DNA of 64,000 bases from the NCBI GenBank assembly GCA_012845835.1, contig JABAKD010000019.1:11155344-11219343 (forward strand). Reading direction: 5' to 3'. The notes below the pieces were generated by a model that was given only the letters and a program-made list of their open reading frames with translations, made no database searches and had not been told where the DNA came from. A program made the position numbers and the translations under genes. Every line of letters begins with the position of its first letter. Position 1 is the first letter of the stretch. The stretch comes from Undaria pinnatifida (taxonomy: Eukaryota > Sar > Phaeophyceae > Laminariales > Alariaceae). This document shows positions 19,971-32,669 of the stretch, one piece after another.

Positions 19971-21184
19971 GTGAGTTTGACCTTGTTTGCCTGTCTGCAA
20001 CGTCTGCTGTGGCATGTGTGTGCTACACCAGCGTGGTCGAACTACCACACGGTGTGGAAGCTGTGCTTGGGGACGCGTAGCCTGAACAAACTCAAGTTCG
20101 CCTTGGTGGTCACGGAGGGCAGTCCCGTCGTCGGGGTAAGCATGTTGTACTAGTTGTCTACGCAGTTGTGTGCTGTGATTTCTTTTTCATGCGTACAAAC
20201 ACACTTTTGCATGTACGAGCACGTGTACGGGGCAGTCCCGTCATCGGGGTATAAGCGGGAATTGTACAAGTACTCAGGTCTACGAGTAGACCTATGCAGT
20301 GACGCTGTGTGATGCGATTTCTTTTTCATACGTACAGCCAAACACACTTCATGTATGTACGACTACGAGTACGGGGCAGTCCCGTCATCGGGGTAAGCGG
20401 GGGTTGAACAAGTGGTCCATGCAGTGACGCCTTGTGCTGTGATATAAACACACGTTTTGGATGTACGACTACAACTACGTGGTATCTATACATGTAAGAC
20501 GCAATGAAAACGGGCAAGTCTCATCACGGGGGTTGGCCAGGGTTGTAAAAATGGTCCATGCAGTGATAAATAACACAGCAGCATGATACCTCAGCACCAG
20601 TCGCAGTACACACTGGAGGTTGATATATAGCAGTAAACAGAAGCCGAAGTTAACCTGGGTGATGCTGAAGAGCAGTCCCGTGATTGGGGTTAGCGAGTTG
20701 TTCATGTAGTGACGCGGTGTACTACTACTGTTACTCATTTTTCATACAACCACATGAACTCTTTGTATTAACGAGTACAAGTAGGGTGCGCAACCTCTTC
20801 AGGAATCGCAGTACACGTCGGTCGTAATAGTGTTGATAGCAGCAGTAATAGAGTAGTACCGAACAATATATACAGCAGGTACTGTCTCTTACCCTTCGTT
20901 GTCGGTATTCCGCCGGTAGGCCATATATAGCAGTATACCGGGGCTTACGCTTACCAGTTGCGACTGTGAATCCCGCTCGTTCCTGTCCCAGTGGTGGTTT
21001 CATAGGTGTTAGCAACGTTGTGGTACCAGGCAGGGCTTTGCCCATAAACGACCGCTTTCATTACAACAGTGTTAAATTGTACGGCTTCCTTTCCAACTTT
21101 GGAAATCGACGACAGCTACGTGGCCTTACTATTTTGAACATTCACTGAACGCAAGGTATTCCCATCCGTTGTTGTCGTTTGCAG

Positions 21185-21352
21185 AAGCCCTGCGAAGCAG
21201 CCGCCGAGGGCCGCCAAGTCGGCGAGGACATAAACACGAAGTGCACCGGCGACATCAAGGTCGGTGACCTCCTGAAGAAGGCAGGCGACCACTTGCTCGA
21301 TATACATCCCGCATTCCATTCCCACGGTGCCACGAGGGCGTTGGACATCGAG
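21185..21352 (+). CDS. exon 2 of the duplicated zinc-finger gene (copy 2)
   Basis: 168 bp in phase 0 between a TTTGCAG acceptor and a GTACGT donor. The protein is identical to copy 1 exon 2. Function unknown. Confidence 0.5.
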
Positions 21353-21626
21353 GTACGTTCTACTCTTATCTTGCGTCCTGTGTGTCACGAGTCGAGACAT
21401 CCATGTCTCTTGCTCAAGACTAGGGGATGGCGTGCGGATATAGTCTATGAAGTGCGGCTCTTTTTCCAAGTACCAAGAGCAAGTACAACAATACCACAAC
21501 AATTACTAACAACGAAAGGAGCTCCAATAATTTGGATGGTTACGACGTCTGCTGGAGAGAAGTACGAATACTTTTTTACACATACTTATCGACGTTCTCC
21601 CGCCATGCTTCAACGTTTGTGGACAG

Positions 21627-21731
21627 ATCCACAAGATCATCGACAAAAAACAAGAGTGCAAGGTGCTGGGTACCTCCGCTGAGGAGGAAGAGTCCAAGCA
21701 AGCCTGCATGCTCCTTCGGAAGCAATGTTGA
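21627..21731 (+). CDS. terminal exon 3 of the duplicated zinc-finger gene (copy 2)
   Basis: 105 bp from a GGACAG acceptor to TGA (21729-21731), in phase 0 with exon 2. It begins IHKIIDKKQECK and keeps the acidic SAEEEESKQ block. The intron before it is the TRIM-free empty site. Confidence 0.5.
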   Translation: MHKIIDKKQECKVLGTSAEEEESKQACMLLRKQC

Positions 21732-22295
21732 CAGCACGTTCTTTATAGAACGTTAAGTTGTGGTTTATTATACCAGCATCGTTTTTTGAGAACTATGCCT
21801 AAATGCGTGCTCTTCGTCTTTCAGGAATACAAATGTACTTCACATGTTTGCGGTGTGTGCGTTCAAGTTCCTGCTTCCAGCATGTTCTTTTTGGCACTGC
21901 GCTCCTTTACATCTTAAGTTGTAGTTTTCCTGTCTCTATCCTTGACAAGCGCGTGCCTGGTGTTTATGCACTGCGATAATTTATTATTGATGATCGACTT
22001 AGAGAGAGCTATTAATAAGTGTACAGGACCTAGGTGCTACCTGAGAGGTGGAAGGATATGCCAAGCAAGTCCTACGACGTGCCCATCATGGACTGGGCGA
22101 ATGGATGATAATAACAAACTCATAATCATAATCGTCTCTATCCTGTACCGTTGTACTATATATGGACCTCTTGGCATTTTCAAGTCGCCAGTTGCGCCAT
22201 TTGTGCTTCTTTTCCGCCTTTCTACTGAATGTCCATTCCTCCTTCCGCAAGCGTAGCGGGCGGCGCCCAGCCGCCCGCGAGCGAAGCCCTTGTAT

Positions 22296-25200
22296 TTTCT
22301 ATGGATTGATGACGTCGGGGTGTTGAGCGACACCGTATTTCAGGAGATACGACCAGGAGTTGGTTTCGAAACCTGGCGATTTCGTTAAAGAAAAGTTAGC
22401 GGGGCTACCGTAGAACGACTCCTGTCGAAAAGGGGTGTTTCTTCCCGATCTCAGCCTGAGATCGGGACAAGATATTTCCCCTCCAGATGATGTTGTCTCG
22501 AGGTTAGGCCGCAATTTTTGCCCCTGCGCACACACACGCACAGAACAGCAGCATTTCGCGAAGATGCGGCAGACCCCCGGGCCATTTGCCGAGCAGCTGC
22601 CGCTTGACGCTGGCGCACCTCGATCGCCACGGTCTGTAGCATGTTGTGGCGCTGCGTGCGGCGTTTTGTGTATGTTTCGGCTTTTTTTCGAGATCGTACA
22701 ACCGCCCCTCTGAAAAATGCCAACGAATATAGTGAATACAAGGGGCTTCGCCGGCGGCCGCCGGTCGCAGGATCGCGTAATTGCACAACAACAGTAATAT
22801 TAACAGAGAGGATGAAGGCATACGATTTGGTGCCAAGGGTGGCGGTGGACGTCCGCAGTAGTAGGCAGGATCGTGTCTCCACATAACAGCAGTATAGCAG
22901 CGGTGTGCGAAGGGATGAAGATATGAGATTTTTTGCAAAGAGTTAGGTGGCGAAGTGTGTAATTACCTGATAATATAGTCTATGTCTTCTTAATTAACAC
23001 AGGCGGTCGCGTAAACGTTTCAGCAACGAAACAAAACGGTTCACGAAAGAGCAAGTCTTGCTACACCCAGGGCAAACCAACGCCGGGCACACCCTTGTGC
23101 AAACTCGTACATGTACTTGGAACGCGGAAGGCGGACGTAAGAGAGCGTAGGAAAGGGGGCAAGACTGAAAAGACATAATAACCGGTACCTAGATAAACAG
23201 TAAAGTAGCATTGTTGCTAAACATAGCTAACGTCGACGGCGTCGCCGGTACATACAGTACTTACAGGGCTTAAAACTTTACGGAGCAACGCTCGGAAGTG
23301 AACGCAGGGCAGGATGAAACCGGAAAGACATCAAAAGCACTAGACTAAAGGAAGACTTGCATTAAAAGCACTAGTCTAGAACTATAGGATGACTTGCATT
23401 TTTGTTACTGTTCAGCACGAGAAACCCCCTTGATCATGACACCGGTCAAGGTATACTATTATATTATTAATAATAGAAATCGCTTAGTCCCTAAAACGTG
23501 TGCGCTCAGCTAGCACCAGTGCTCAACTAGCACCGACATGGAACGCAACGTACTCGTAGGGGAAGTAGAATATCTGGGAAAACCAAGTAATGCTTAGCGG
23601 TGAAAAACATCTGCATAATAAGAACATCAAGGACATAGAAACTGAGCCCAATGCGATACTTTGAACGACCCGTCGACCATCGAGGACGTAGACACTGAGC
23701 TCAATGCGCAAGGCACTATTCAACGAGCATCATGGCATGGCCAGTATATCTCATTCCCGTGTCATAAAAGAAACACTACTAAAAATCAAACCTCAAACAA
23801 CGAGGAGATATAAACTGAGCCCAATGCAGAAGGCAAACAACATGGAACTAAACGCCGGCTATCGAGGACGCAGAAACTGAGCATACAGCGGAAGGCATCG
23901 CTAAAACGATGGAAAACACCTACCAGGTATGTATTTGCCCAACATAGCACATAGAAAGGCAAGGAAAAAGTGTCGGATATAATCGAAGGATGGCACTACA
24001 CTATTTAATAAATATTGTAGACGTACGCAACTACCGAAACCGCCCACGGATAAAAAAGAGAAAAAACACTTGACTATGTACATCTGAAGTATAGCCTAGC
24101 GTGTATGTGATCATCCAAACCGGCAGCTAAACACGAAAATATGCAAAGGCAAAATGCGGAAGACAACACCTGTCCGTCACAGCCGGCGGTTAAACACGCA
24201 TTAAAGCAGAGACTACACATAAAATACAGCACCCAGCAATACGTAGGTAGGACAGAGTAGTAGCAGATCCAGTACTCCCCAGTACTCCTGCGTCATGTCA
24301 TACGAAGGGGGGGGGGGGATCTCTGAAGAAAGTGGAAAAAGCAAAACTGCTTAGTAGACGAAGCGACTTCATAATATCGTGAAAGATAGACTAGACTATA
24401 TCTTTATAAAAAGGACGATGAGCGCCGGATAGTCGTAGACGACTGTCATGGTCGACACGCCCTTGCGTGGGTGGCGAAGGTCGGGCAGTGGAGTCGTGTT
24501 GGCAAGACGACGATGTAGATGGACGGAGAATGAGTCTTATGGAGACCTAGGCATCTAGAGGAAGAACATTGGTGGGGGTATTGTTTCGTGGGAACGTAAT
24601 GATGAGAGAATCGTAGTGTCTGGACAATGGATTGAAAAGTGAATGGATAGTTTCAGTATGGGCAATTTGAATGTTAGGGAGGGAGGAATTAGTGAAAGAA
24701 ACGTGAATTTCCTCGCCGTACTTTAGTTGCACTGCGAGTATCTCAGGTTGTCCCATGTAGGTATTAATAGTAGGATTACACATTATTAGTTGGAGGTATT
24801 GGTCGTATGAGAGCGCTAGAAAAAAACAACCGTAAGAGACTGCAACGTACTTAGCAGCAGCAGTAACCGTACATTGTAGCAGTAGTTTTCATACCGTATA
24901 GTCTAGTCTACATGTCGTAGTTGTTTCGGGTCAGGTATGAGAGCGAGAAAAAACCTCCAGGAAACAGCCGAGTAACTTCAACGTACATTGCACTGGTAGT
25001 ACAGAAAAGAGGTCGCTCATAGTTTTGGACACATAGACTACTCGTATAACAATGGACAGCCGGAGATGAAAAGGATGCGCTCGAGAGAAGACTGCTGTAC
25101 TGCTGTACGATATCATACTCGCACCATAATATATGTGCGTATTTTAGAGGAACTAATCGCCCTCCACAAAAAAAAACCGGCTACGCCAGAAAAAAATGAA

Positions 25201-25487
25201 CAGAAAGAGTAATTTCAACGTACATTGCAGCAGTAGTACTCACAGACAGTACGTACGGCACGTGCCTGATTCGGGTCAGTTTGGCAAAGCAGTCACACTT
25301 CAACGTACTGGCTCTCAAATTTCGGGACACACACAAGGGAATACACAGGGGGAGACGAAAAGGATATGCGCTGCTGTGAAAATTTGGGACACACAGCAGT
25401 AGTAGTAGGCGATACACAGAAGGAGACGAAAGGAGAGAAAAGACTGCTGCACTGCTGTGTGATATAATACTCGTTCCACAAGTTTCG
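22296..25487. other. gene-poor stretch with degenerate repeats
   Basis: No gene is convincing. Two overlapping minus-strand frames at 22451-22938 share no recognisable domain. Around 23628-23890 a short block like GAGGACRYAGAAACTGAGC recurs four times at irregular 55-115 bp spacing. Between about 24785 and 25480, phrases such as CAACGTACATTGCA, GGAGACGAAA and ACTGCTGTACTGCTGT recur, indicating an old diverged tandem repeat. A 10-G run lies near 24310. Confidence 0.45.
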
Positions 25488-26170
25488 ATCCATGTACAAA
25501 AACAAATTATGAAGCTTTTAACACGTTGTTTATTACACCTAAGAACTGGGTTGCATACTACATGTGACATCAAACCTTCTAGAACAATAAACATTACCAG
25601 GCGGGTGATATAAAGGGGTGTCTTCTTGCTGCAACCGTCACATTCGTCCCCTTTAAGGGTTTATAGTTTCTGCGCACATACTGAAATGCTCGCGCCCCCC
25701 CCCCCCCCCCCGATCCCTCTTGTTCAAACGCTCCACCTGAAATCAAAATCTACCAGAGTAGTAAAAACTACCAGCCAGCTGATATTATCTCATTATCCAT
25801 CTAGCTATCCATGCCGTAGCTCCAACTCATCTCCGCCCTCCGACCCCCCCCCCCCCCTTTTGATCCCCGCCCAGTTCGTTCAAACGCCCCACTTACAATC
25901 CAAATCGGCCAGAGTAATGAACACTTCTAAGCATTTGATATCACGTCATTATCTTTCTAGCCATCCATGACGTAGCTTTCATTCATCCCCCCTCCCCCCT
26001 CCAACGCCCCCTCCTCCCCCACACCCCGCACGATCGCCTAGACCCAGCACCGCGCGTATGGCAAGCCCCTACATATATGATTAATACGCGCGATCGGAGG
26101 ATCACACACAATGTTGCGAAGATCAGTGTCGACCAAATTCTTGATCTCATGGCTGGAGTGTATTTTAATA
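25488..26170 (+). repeat. C-rich modular repeat family, copy 2
   Basis: It matches the 5' half of copy 1 (933 onward): ACACGTTGTTTA, CATCAAACCTTC, GATATAAAGGGGTGTCTTCTTGC, then CGCGCACATACTGAAATG-type modules with C runs. It ends in the same LTGGAGTGTATTTTAATA-type tail. Confidence 0.75.
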
Positions 26171-26186
26171 TTATTACAAGGGCTCC

Positions 26187-26218
26187 GCATGGGCGCCGGC
26201 ATTCGCCGGCGCCCATGC
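26187..26218. repeat. perfect GC-rich hairpin
   Basis: GCATGGGCGCCGGC (26187-26200) and its exact reverse complement (26205-26218) are separated by ATTC, giving a 14-bp stem with a four-base loop. No poly-T run or gene end follows, so this is not a bacterial-style terminator. Confidence 0.8.
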
Positions 26219-27264
26219 TTCGGGTAGGGCAGGGCAGCACTTCGACAACTTGAGGTGTAGCTGTCCGATTTGGCATGCATTGAACTTTTTAAGTAATGCC
26301 AAGAGTTTAATACGAACATGGGATTATGAAAGTCATGATTTGACAGAAAAAAACGTAATATTATACAACAAAGAAGGCAAGGATAGGCGAAATACACTAT
26401 GTTAAATGCGCCGTCAAGTAAAAGTTGGCGTCTATCAAACAAAAATAATACCGAAAATAGTATTATTGAGAACCTGCGTCGCCTCTAGGCGAAACGAAAG
26501 AGGCCTTGGCATTAATGAAGAGACTGCACTGCTGTCCCCGTGGCAATGGAGGTTCAAAGTCGACAGGATGCAAAGTCGGTTTGCATCAAACGTCGACATG
26601 GGGCCATGTCAGCCGGCGATGTTTTGGAAGAAGATTGCTTTGTTTGTTACGTGAAGGCTGTCGCATTGATTGGTCTGCGTGGTTGCGGGCGAGGAGAAAA
26701 ACGAAGAAGAGGAGGGCGATCTCTCGTTGCGTCGGCGTTGTCTAAGATAGGTGCGGGGGTGGCTTTGCTCGTACGGGAGGTTGGCGTAGCGGTTCTTCTC
26801 TGTTTTTTCTCGAGAAGGCGGGATATGTGTGTCTGCTATCTTTACTTCGTGGGTGCTTTCACGTTGTCGAGATCGGACGCGTCCCCTCAATACATAATAT
26901 CCGCAGTGTCTCTACCATGACGACTGCTGATGGTGCCTTGCGTATTTCCCCAGAGACTGACATATTATTTACTGACTGGTAGAAATAATCATACCTGGTA
27001 TACCTTTCTTTGCAACATTTTTTTTTCTTCATCCCATTTATCATCCCCGCACCATTCTCGCGCTCCCTCCCAGTAGTAACTCAGATCCGGGGTCACATAG
27101 CGGGCCCTCCTACTCCCTCCCCACTTCATCACGTGCCCTCATTTTTACTGCGAGGAAAATCGAGCATTTTCTTCCCTCGTCGACTCGCGTCGAATTGTAC
27201 CTAGCAGGCGCTCTCAGCAGTTGATCTCTTTTTTTTATTGCATTTTTGCAAATTAAGTCACATT
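26219..27264. other. no gene recognised
   Basis: Overlapping plus-strand frames in 26406-26920 are open for up to 126 codons but carry no recognisable motif and lack splice support. Nothing is seen in 26921-27264. Confidence 0.35.
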
Positions 27265-27342
27265 TCATCGTGGTGGGTGTCGAACTCAAGGACAACCAAA
27301 CGTTAGTAGTATTCGAGGGTAAAACCATTAGACCACCGGGGC
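27265..27342 (-). other. tRNA-like sequence (SINE head or degraded tRNA)
   Basis: On the minus strand TGGTCTAATGG (27325-27335) fits the A-box and GTTCGACAC (27277-27285) fits the B-box, at a spacing normal for a tRNA. The acceptor and T stems do not pair well, so a functional tRNA is unlikely. Confidence 0.45.
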
Positions 27343-28525
27343 GGCCGGCTGACAATTGATTAAAACAAAACAGGATCTTTGCATAGACAGAGATCACATT
27401 CCATCCCCCATATTGTATGATATTACGATGGTTGACGCGATATAGAATAAAGCGCCAAATACCTAAATATCAGCCTACGCGGAGTTTTAGATATAATGAA
27501 CAACGAACGATCGCGACGGCAGAGCACGGCAAAGCATAGCGCTTCGCTCTGCTGAGCTAGCGCTGCGCTGCGGTGCGCTGCTGAGCTGAGCCGCAGGGCA
27601 CTGCACGGCGCTTCGTTGCTGTGAGCTATAGCGCTGCGATGGGGTGCTGGGCGGTGTGGAGCTGATGAGCCAAGCCCAGATCTCAGCCGATGAAGCTTCG
27701 CCAACTACAAAACAAATGGTGGTAATCAAAGAAAAGCTAAAGCTGGACCGTTCCGCAACTAATGCACAGGCGGCAAATTATCGGCAAATCAACTTACTAG
27801 ACAAAAAAAAAAAGAAAAAATCGCGAAAAGGTTCTAAATCGTGTGGGCAGAAAAACCAAATTTGCAGGGAAGCAGCTGAAAGGTCAAGAGACAGGCAATA
27901 TTTCAGTTGTTCTCACATTAACTCGCACAATCCAGTCCGTGGTCACAGGACTGGTTTCAGTCACTCTGGAGCAGAGGAATACCCTAGGGAAAAAAACAAA
28001 CAGCCCAAGGTGGTACACGCATAAATCACAGCTGACGCAATTCATGCCTCCACCAGAAACATATAAAAGTGAAATCGGGAGTCAGTATACGATGTGCCAG
28101 GTCCATACCGGTGCATACGTCTCATTACTCGCGCCTGGGAAAACCGACTATACCGCTTGCCACTCAAAAGACTACCACGTATATATCACACGTAGCATCT
28201 ATCACTACGCATACGCACAACAGACGCAAGCCAATTGGAAAAAAGAAACAAAGAACAAAGAAGAGAAATGAAAGGGAATGGGTGCATGGGGCCAAGAAAA
28301 AGAAAAGAAGAATAAATTTTGGGGGGCCTACTGGCGAGGCTGCCACCAGAACTAGATGTCACATGTCACGTGGTCTTTCGACGGTCTACAGCAGTAGTAC
28401 TACGAACGACTTCCGATACACCCACCGAAGCACGGTCTACCGGCCAATTACGCGATCGACAGCTGGCCGTGGTTGTCACGTGTCTCTGTGTTGGGGGCCC
28501 CTGCCCTGCCTCTTGTTGTCTCTTG
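27343..28525. other. low-complexity and unassigned sequence
   Basis: 27528-27660 is a GCTGAGC/GCGCTGCG-rich imperfect repeat that makes Ala/Ser-rich shadow frames. Frames at 27644-28024 and 27843-28271 overlap in different phases; neither has a recognisable domain, and a poly-Lys tract in the first comes from an A-run. Confidence 0.35.
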
Positions 28526-29438
28526 AGAGTGATGCGTGTACGACTAAACTTGCCAACGGCACTCGCACTGCACTTTGAGCTATCTTCTGTAGTTCTGGTT
28601 GCTACTTGCTGCTGCATTATGTGCTAGACGTTTCGCCCTTCGGCTACTGCTGCTACACCTTCTGTTGTGTGTTTGCCAATGTCGTCAGTTGGCGTTCATG
28701 CTCGTCGTACATACTGCTGTTCTCACCGAGTACGTGCGGGTTTCCTCGTACCTCAACCGTACGACGACGAGCTCAAAACAGAAGGGAGGTGACATGAAAT
28801 GGCATGGACAATGGCCACATAGAAGCGAGCACAGCGGGATAGTTCGCTGCGAATCAACCGCACTCGTTCATGCCTACAGCAGAGGCTGCCTGGAGTGTCA
28901 GCGGCCGTGCTAAAGCCTGGGCCAAAGGCCGAAGAGACGGCTCTACCTGCTTTGTTTTGTCTCGAAATTCTGTTATTATATATTGGACAGAGTGATGCAG
29001 GTACGACTAAGCTTGCCAACGGCACTCGCACTGCACTTTGAGCTATCTGCTGTAGTTCTGGTTGCTACTTGTTGCTGCATTATGTGCTAGACGTTTCGCC
29101 CTTCGGCTACTGCTGCTACACCTGCTGTTTTGTGCTTGCCAATGTCGTCAATTGGCGTTCATGCTCGTCGTACATACTGCTGTTCTCACCGAGTACGTAC
29201 GGGTTTCCTCGTACCTCAACCGTACGACGACGAGCTCAAAACAGAAGGGAGGTGACATGAAATGGCATGGACAATGGCCACATAGAAGCGAGCACAGCGG
29301 GATAGTTCGCTGCGAATCAACCGCACTCGTTCATGCCTACAGCAGAGGCTGCCTGGAGTGTCAGCGGCCGTGCTAAAGCCTGGGCCAAAGGCCGAAGAGA
29401 CGGCTCTACCTGCTTTGTTTTGTCTCGAAATTCTGTTA
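28526..29438 (+). repeat. tandem duplication, two units of ~463 bp
   Basis: AGAGTGATGC at 28526 and 28989 start two near-identical units that end at TCTCGAAATTCTGTTA. Only scattered substitutions separate them. Matching short frames in both units (for example MLLVAALCARRFALRLL) follow from the duplication and show no family match. Confidence 0.9.
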
Positions 29439-30040
29439 CGTGAAAGTATCATGATTTGGGAGTAAATTTGTCACGAAACGTCTTGCCGTCGGTAATTTGT
29501 GTCACGAAGTTGTTGGATATCGTCGGTAAGTTGTGTCACGTTTTAGGTGAACCCACACTGAAAAATTGAGTTTCCAGCTGGCAAAACGAGCAGAAACAAA
29601 AAAAGCAATAAAATGCCGAGCAAGAAACCAAACGAACTAGTAAAAAAGTACAGCAAAGAAACTAACGCTCGAGAGTATGCCACCGCAAAATTCCAAACAT
29701 TATCACGTACCGTTTGGAAATGATGCCAATTTTGTAAATCATTCAGGCGTTGCAGCCATTAAGATTCAACAATTTTTCCAAAATTCCTCCTCGACACTCG
29801 CTCGTCTCGCTCGGCGCCCATCCGCGTTCACGTCGATGTGCGGAACGGACACGGCAGGGCGAGGGGCGTTGGAGTCGCCCCCCGAAGGCGGCGCTCGAAC
29901 CAAGCCATATTCGACTGAGAATTCCAGTTCCGCGAATCGCATACTTAGGCCGAGACAAAAAACTCCGGACCAAAGTCCATGACACCAAGGAATGGCTCTA
30001 TATTCAAGGAATGATTTTATACAGGTTTATACGTGACCTA
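29439..30040. other. no gene recognised
   Basis: Plus and minus frames overlap in 29677-30259 without recognisable motifs. Two imperfect direct phrases (TTGTGTCACGAAG, TTGTGTCACGTTT) lie near 29495-29545. Confidence 0.35.
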
Positions 30041-30780
30041 AATCTCTTGACAACCCTCCGCCCCTCCCCCCCCCCCCTTTTTTTTCAATTTGTTTACTTA
30101 TATATTTTACCTCGCTTTCTCTTGCCCCACCTAATATCGAAATCCGCCAGAGTAATAAACACTTCCACGGCCTGGATATCGTCCATGCCGCTGCTGCAAT
30201 TCCCACCCACCCCCGCCCCCAACGCCCCCTCCTTCCCCACCACCCGCACCATCGCCTAGACCTCGCACCACGCGTATTGCAAACCCCTACATCTGTGCGA
30301 CCTAAAGCCCTTCTCCCCCGCCCCCCGCTCCCCCCGGCAAATTTCCCTCCCCCTCCCCCACAAGAAGGTTTTATAGTTTCCACGCACAAATTGAGCTGCC
30401 CCACCCCCCCCCTCCCCCCCCTCCCCCCCTCCCGCCCCCCTTTTGATCAAAATCAGGCCCCCACGTCCTTAAAAACTCCGCCCTCCCGTCACCGGTTATT
30501 CGACTTACAGTATTCACTTGATAAACTAATGCGTTTCCTGCCACAGCTGTCAAATTTTGTCCCCATTATAAACGGGTTTTATGGTTTCCGCGCACAGACT
30601 GCCTAGAATCACCCTGTTGACCCTAATAGCTACACTGTAGTTGCAAGGGGAGTCGCCGACCTATATCCTTAATGAGGACACACAACCCGTAATACGCGCG
30701 ATCGGTGTATCACACACAGCTTGCAAAGACGAGTTTCGATCTTCGATCTCACAGCTGAAGTGCATTTTAATTTTTATCAA
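30041..30780 (+). repeat. C-rich modular repeat family, copy 3
   Basis: It has the full 3' half: C-rich linkers, GATCAAAATCAGGCCCCCACG, CACCGGTTATTCGACTTACAG, the GGGGAGTCGCCGACCTATAT block and the GATCTCACAGCTGAAGTG tail. Confidence 0.8.
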
Positions 30781-30854
30781 AAGTGTGCGTCGTAGAGGGA
30801 ATAATAACCCGCCCCGAACAAATTCACAACAACAGAAAATAAAATAAAAAAACC

Positions 30855-31220
30855 CTTACTGGCTTTGTCGTCCTCGTCTGATTCTCCCTCCAGCTTCTTC
30901 CCTATGGAGACAGCCCCGTTGACGGGCAGGATACAGATGACGCAGATCAGCTTCGTCTGCGTCTTAGAGGGATCGCGCTCGGTGCGAAAGTTGTTTGCGG
31001 TGAACGGGCAGGAGTTGGGGTCCCCTTGGACGATCTTGTCGCAGGACTACCAAACCACGCCACGCCCAGTTACTCTTTTCAGTAGGAGGCCGTCGCAGTA
31101 GCCGCCCCCGCAGGGCTTCGTAGTTACCTCTCCCACCACTTGGAAAGGCCTTGTTGTGTCTGGGGCGGCGGCTTCCGAGGGTTTCGCCTTTTTAGCCGGA
31201 TATCGCTTGAGCGGGTCCAT
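30855..31220 (-). pseudogene. zinc-finger paralogue with one in-frame UAG
   Basis: Starting at ATG 31218-31220, the frame encodes a Lys/Pro/Ala-rich leader (MDPLKRYPAKKAKPSEAAAP) and a Cys cluster: CGGGYCDGLLL, SCDK, NSC and LICVIC. A single TAG at 31047-31049 (codon 58) interrupts it, and the frame then runs to TAA at 30855-30857. After a G-run a -1 shift would instead read KKLEGESDEDDKA up to a GTAAGG donor at 30858, which looks more like the ancestral exon end. The Cys spacing and CDG motif match the duplicated gene at 3.5 and 19.6 kb, so all three are one family. Function unknown; zinc binding is inferred from spacing. Confidence 0.5.
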
Positions 31221-32386
31221 CGGGTAGGGTGGCTAGCAGGTTGGTGTGTGTGGTGTGGGGTGGAGAGGTGCGTGGTGTGGTGTGGGGGCGGGTGTGGTGT
31301 GGAGTGGGACAATGCTATTGAATAAAAAAAAAAATGGCAAGGTGCAACTTGGATAGCGGAGCAGGGAGTCAACGGCTGCTGTTGCTAGCTTGACTTTCAT
31401 AACAGAAGATTTGACTCATGCGTTGGCGCCATGACCCCTGGCGATCTGCTGCGACTGCTGCATAGTTTCTGCTGTCTCTTGTACCTTGTGGTGCAGCTGT
31501 TGTCATAGTATCATACCTGGTATGCGTAGTACCTGGCAGTACAGCTGTTGTCATAGTATCATACCTGGTATGCGTAGCTTCGAGCAACTTTTGGCTTTCG
31601 GGTTTTTTTCACAGATGACAGTTCTCGACGAGGCGTGGACGGCATTTGTGACCGGGGCATTTCAATTGTGTCCTAGATCCGACCATTTTGCCGTCGGCGT
31701 AGGCTCCCACAATGGCCGCTTGGGCAAGGTGACCACCGATCCCCGAGGGTCGAAGGTCAGGGAGGACATACCGGAAAGAAATACGCGCAGACATCAACCC
31801 TGTCGTGAATTAATGCGCGAAAACGCTGACAGCTGATCGATTTTCGTAGATCCGTCGTAGATTCAGACGTTGAGCCCCCGCGCAGGCGCTACGGCGCGCA
31901 GCCGGCGGATCCGCAACGCCGGCCAACGCAGGCGAGGCGGAGGCACGCTCCGGCGAAGAAACCGCGCGGAAAGGCGGTCAGAGGCCGGAGAGATGTGCGA
32001 CACAAAATCCGCCTGAGGACTATGATAGGTATCTTTATTACTTTTAGCTTCTGCATCCAGGTTCTAGCCTCGTTTTTACCATACACACTGCTTGGAAATC
32101 TTACGTCGGCATCTTGATTTTCAGGCGGCGAAACGAATGTCAGGAACATCTGTGACCCGGATCGGGGTACCATAAACAATGGCTTGAGTACGGCCGATTG
32201 AGTGGTTGAAACTCAACTTTGCAAGCGGCGTGGGGTTGAGGATATGTGTTTAAGACTATCACCTATCGAGGCAATATTCAGTAGCATTGATTGGTTTATT
32301 GCTGTACTCGTAGTCGTAGCAGAAGTTCTGAAATAGAAAGTAACGTATGAGCGTTACAGCTGAACCGGAACTTTCTTGGAAGAACT
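31221..32386. other. 5' flank of the zinc-finger paralogue, short tandem repeat, unassigned DNA
   Basis: 31250-31310 is GT/GGTGTGG-rich low complexity. A ~56-bp tandem duplication containing CATAGTATCATACCTGGTAT occurs at about 31494-31585. A minus-strand frame at 31609-31797 has CPGHKC but is too short to assign. 31870-31990 is GC-rich. No gene is convincing. Confidence 0.4.
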
Positions 32387-32669
32387 TGTTGATAGATCTC
32401 TAAAGGTGTATACGTAGCTGGCGTGGGAAGGCGTGAACATGACTCAAAACGGTGACACAGAACTCTTTATTATATTATCCAGCCGTCGAGTCTGACTCGG
32501 TCTCATATGGATCAAAACTGCGAGTGACAGCTCGCGGCAAATCATGCCGGGAAACATCCGGCCAAGCAGTCCCCGAACACCTTAGTCTATACATAAATCC
32601 CTTACCAACATATGGAACTCCATGATATAAGATGGATCATAACCGTCATGTCCATGAGGACAACCAACA
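32387..32669 (-). repeat. LTR (minus orientation), left of a pair
   Basis: On the minus strand it runs TGTTGGTTGTCC to ATCAACA and is about 91% alike to 37362-37638 by eye. A purine tract, GAGGAGGGGGG on the minus strand (32670-32684), immediately precedes it, as expected for a 3' LTR. No target duplication matches the right LTR. Confidence 0.75.

Larger units (their letters stand above)
19237..22295 (+). repeat. 3-kb segmental duplication, copy 2
   Basis: Direct repeat of 3132-6405 without the TRIM and with one extra intronic unit near 20119. Its flanks are unrelated to those of copy 1. Confidence 0.93.

Noticed and set aside
26187-26218. Rho-independent terminator
   Set aside because: No U-run follows and the DNA is eukaryotic.
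27265-27342. Functional tRNA gene
   Set aside because: A and B boxes match, but the acceptor and T stems do not pair.
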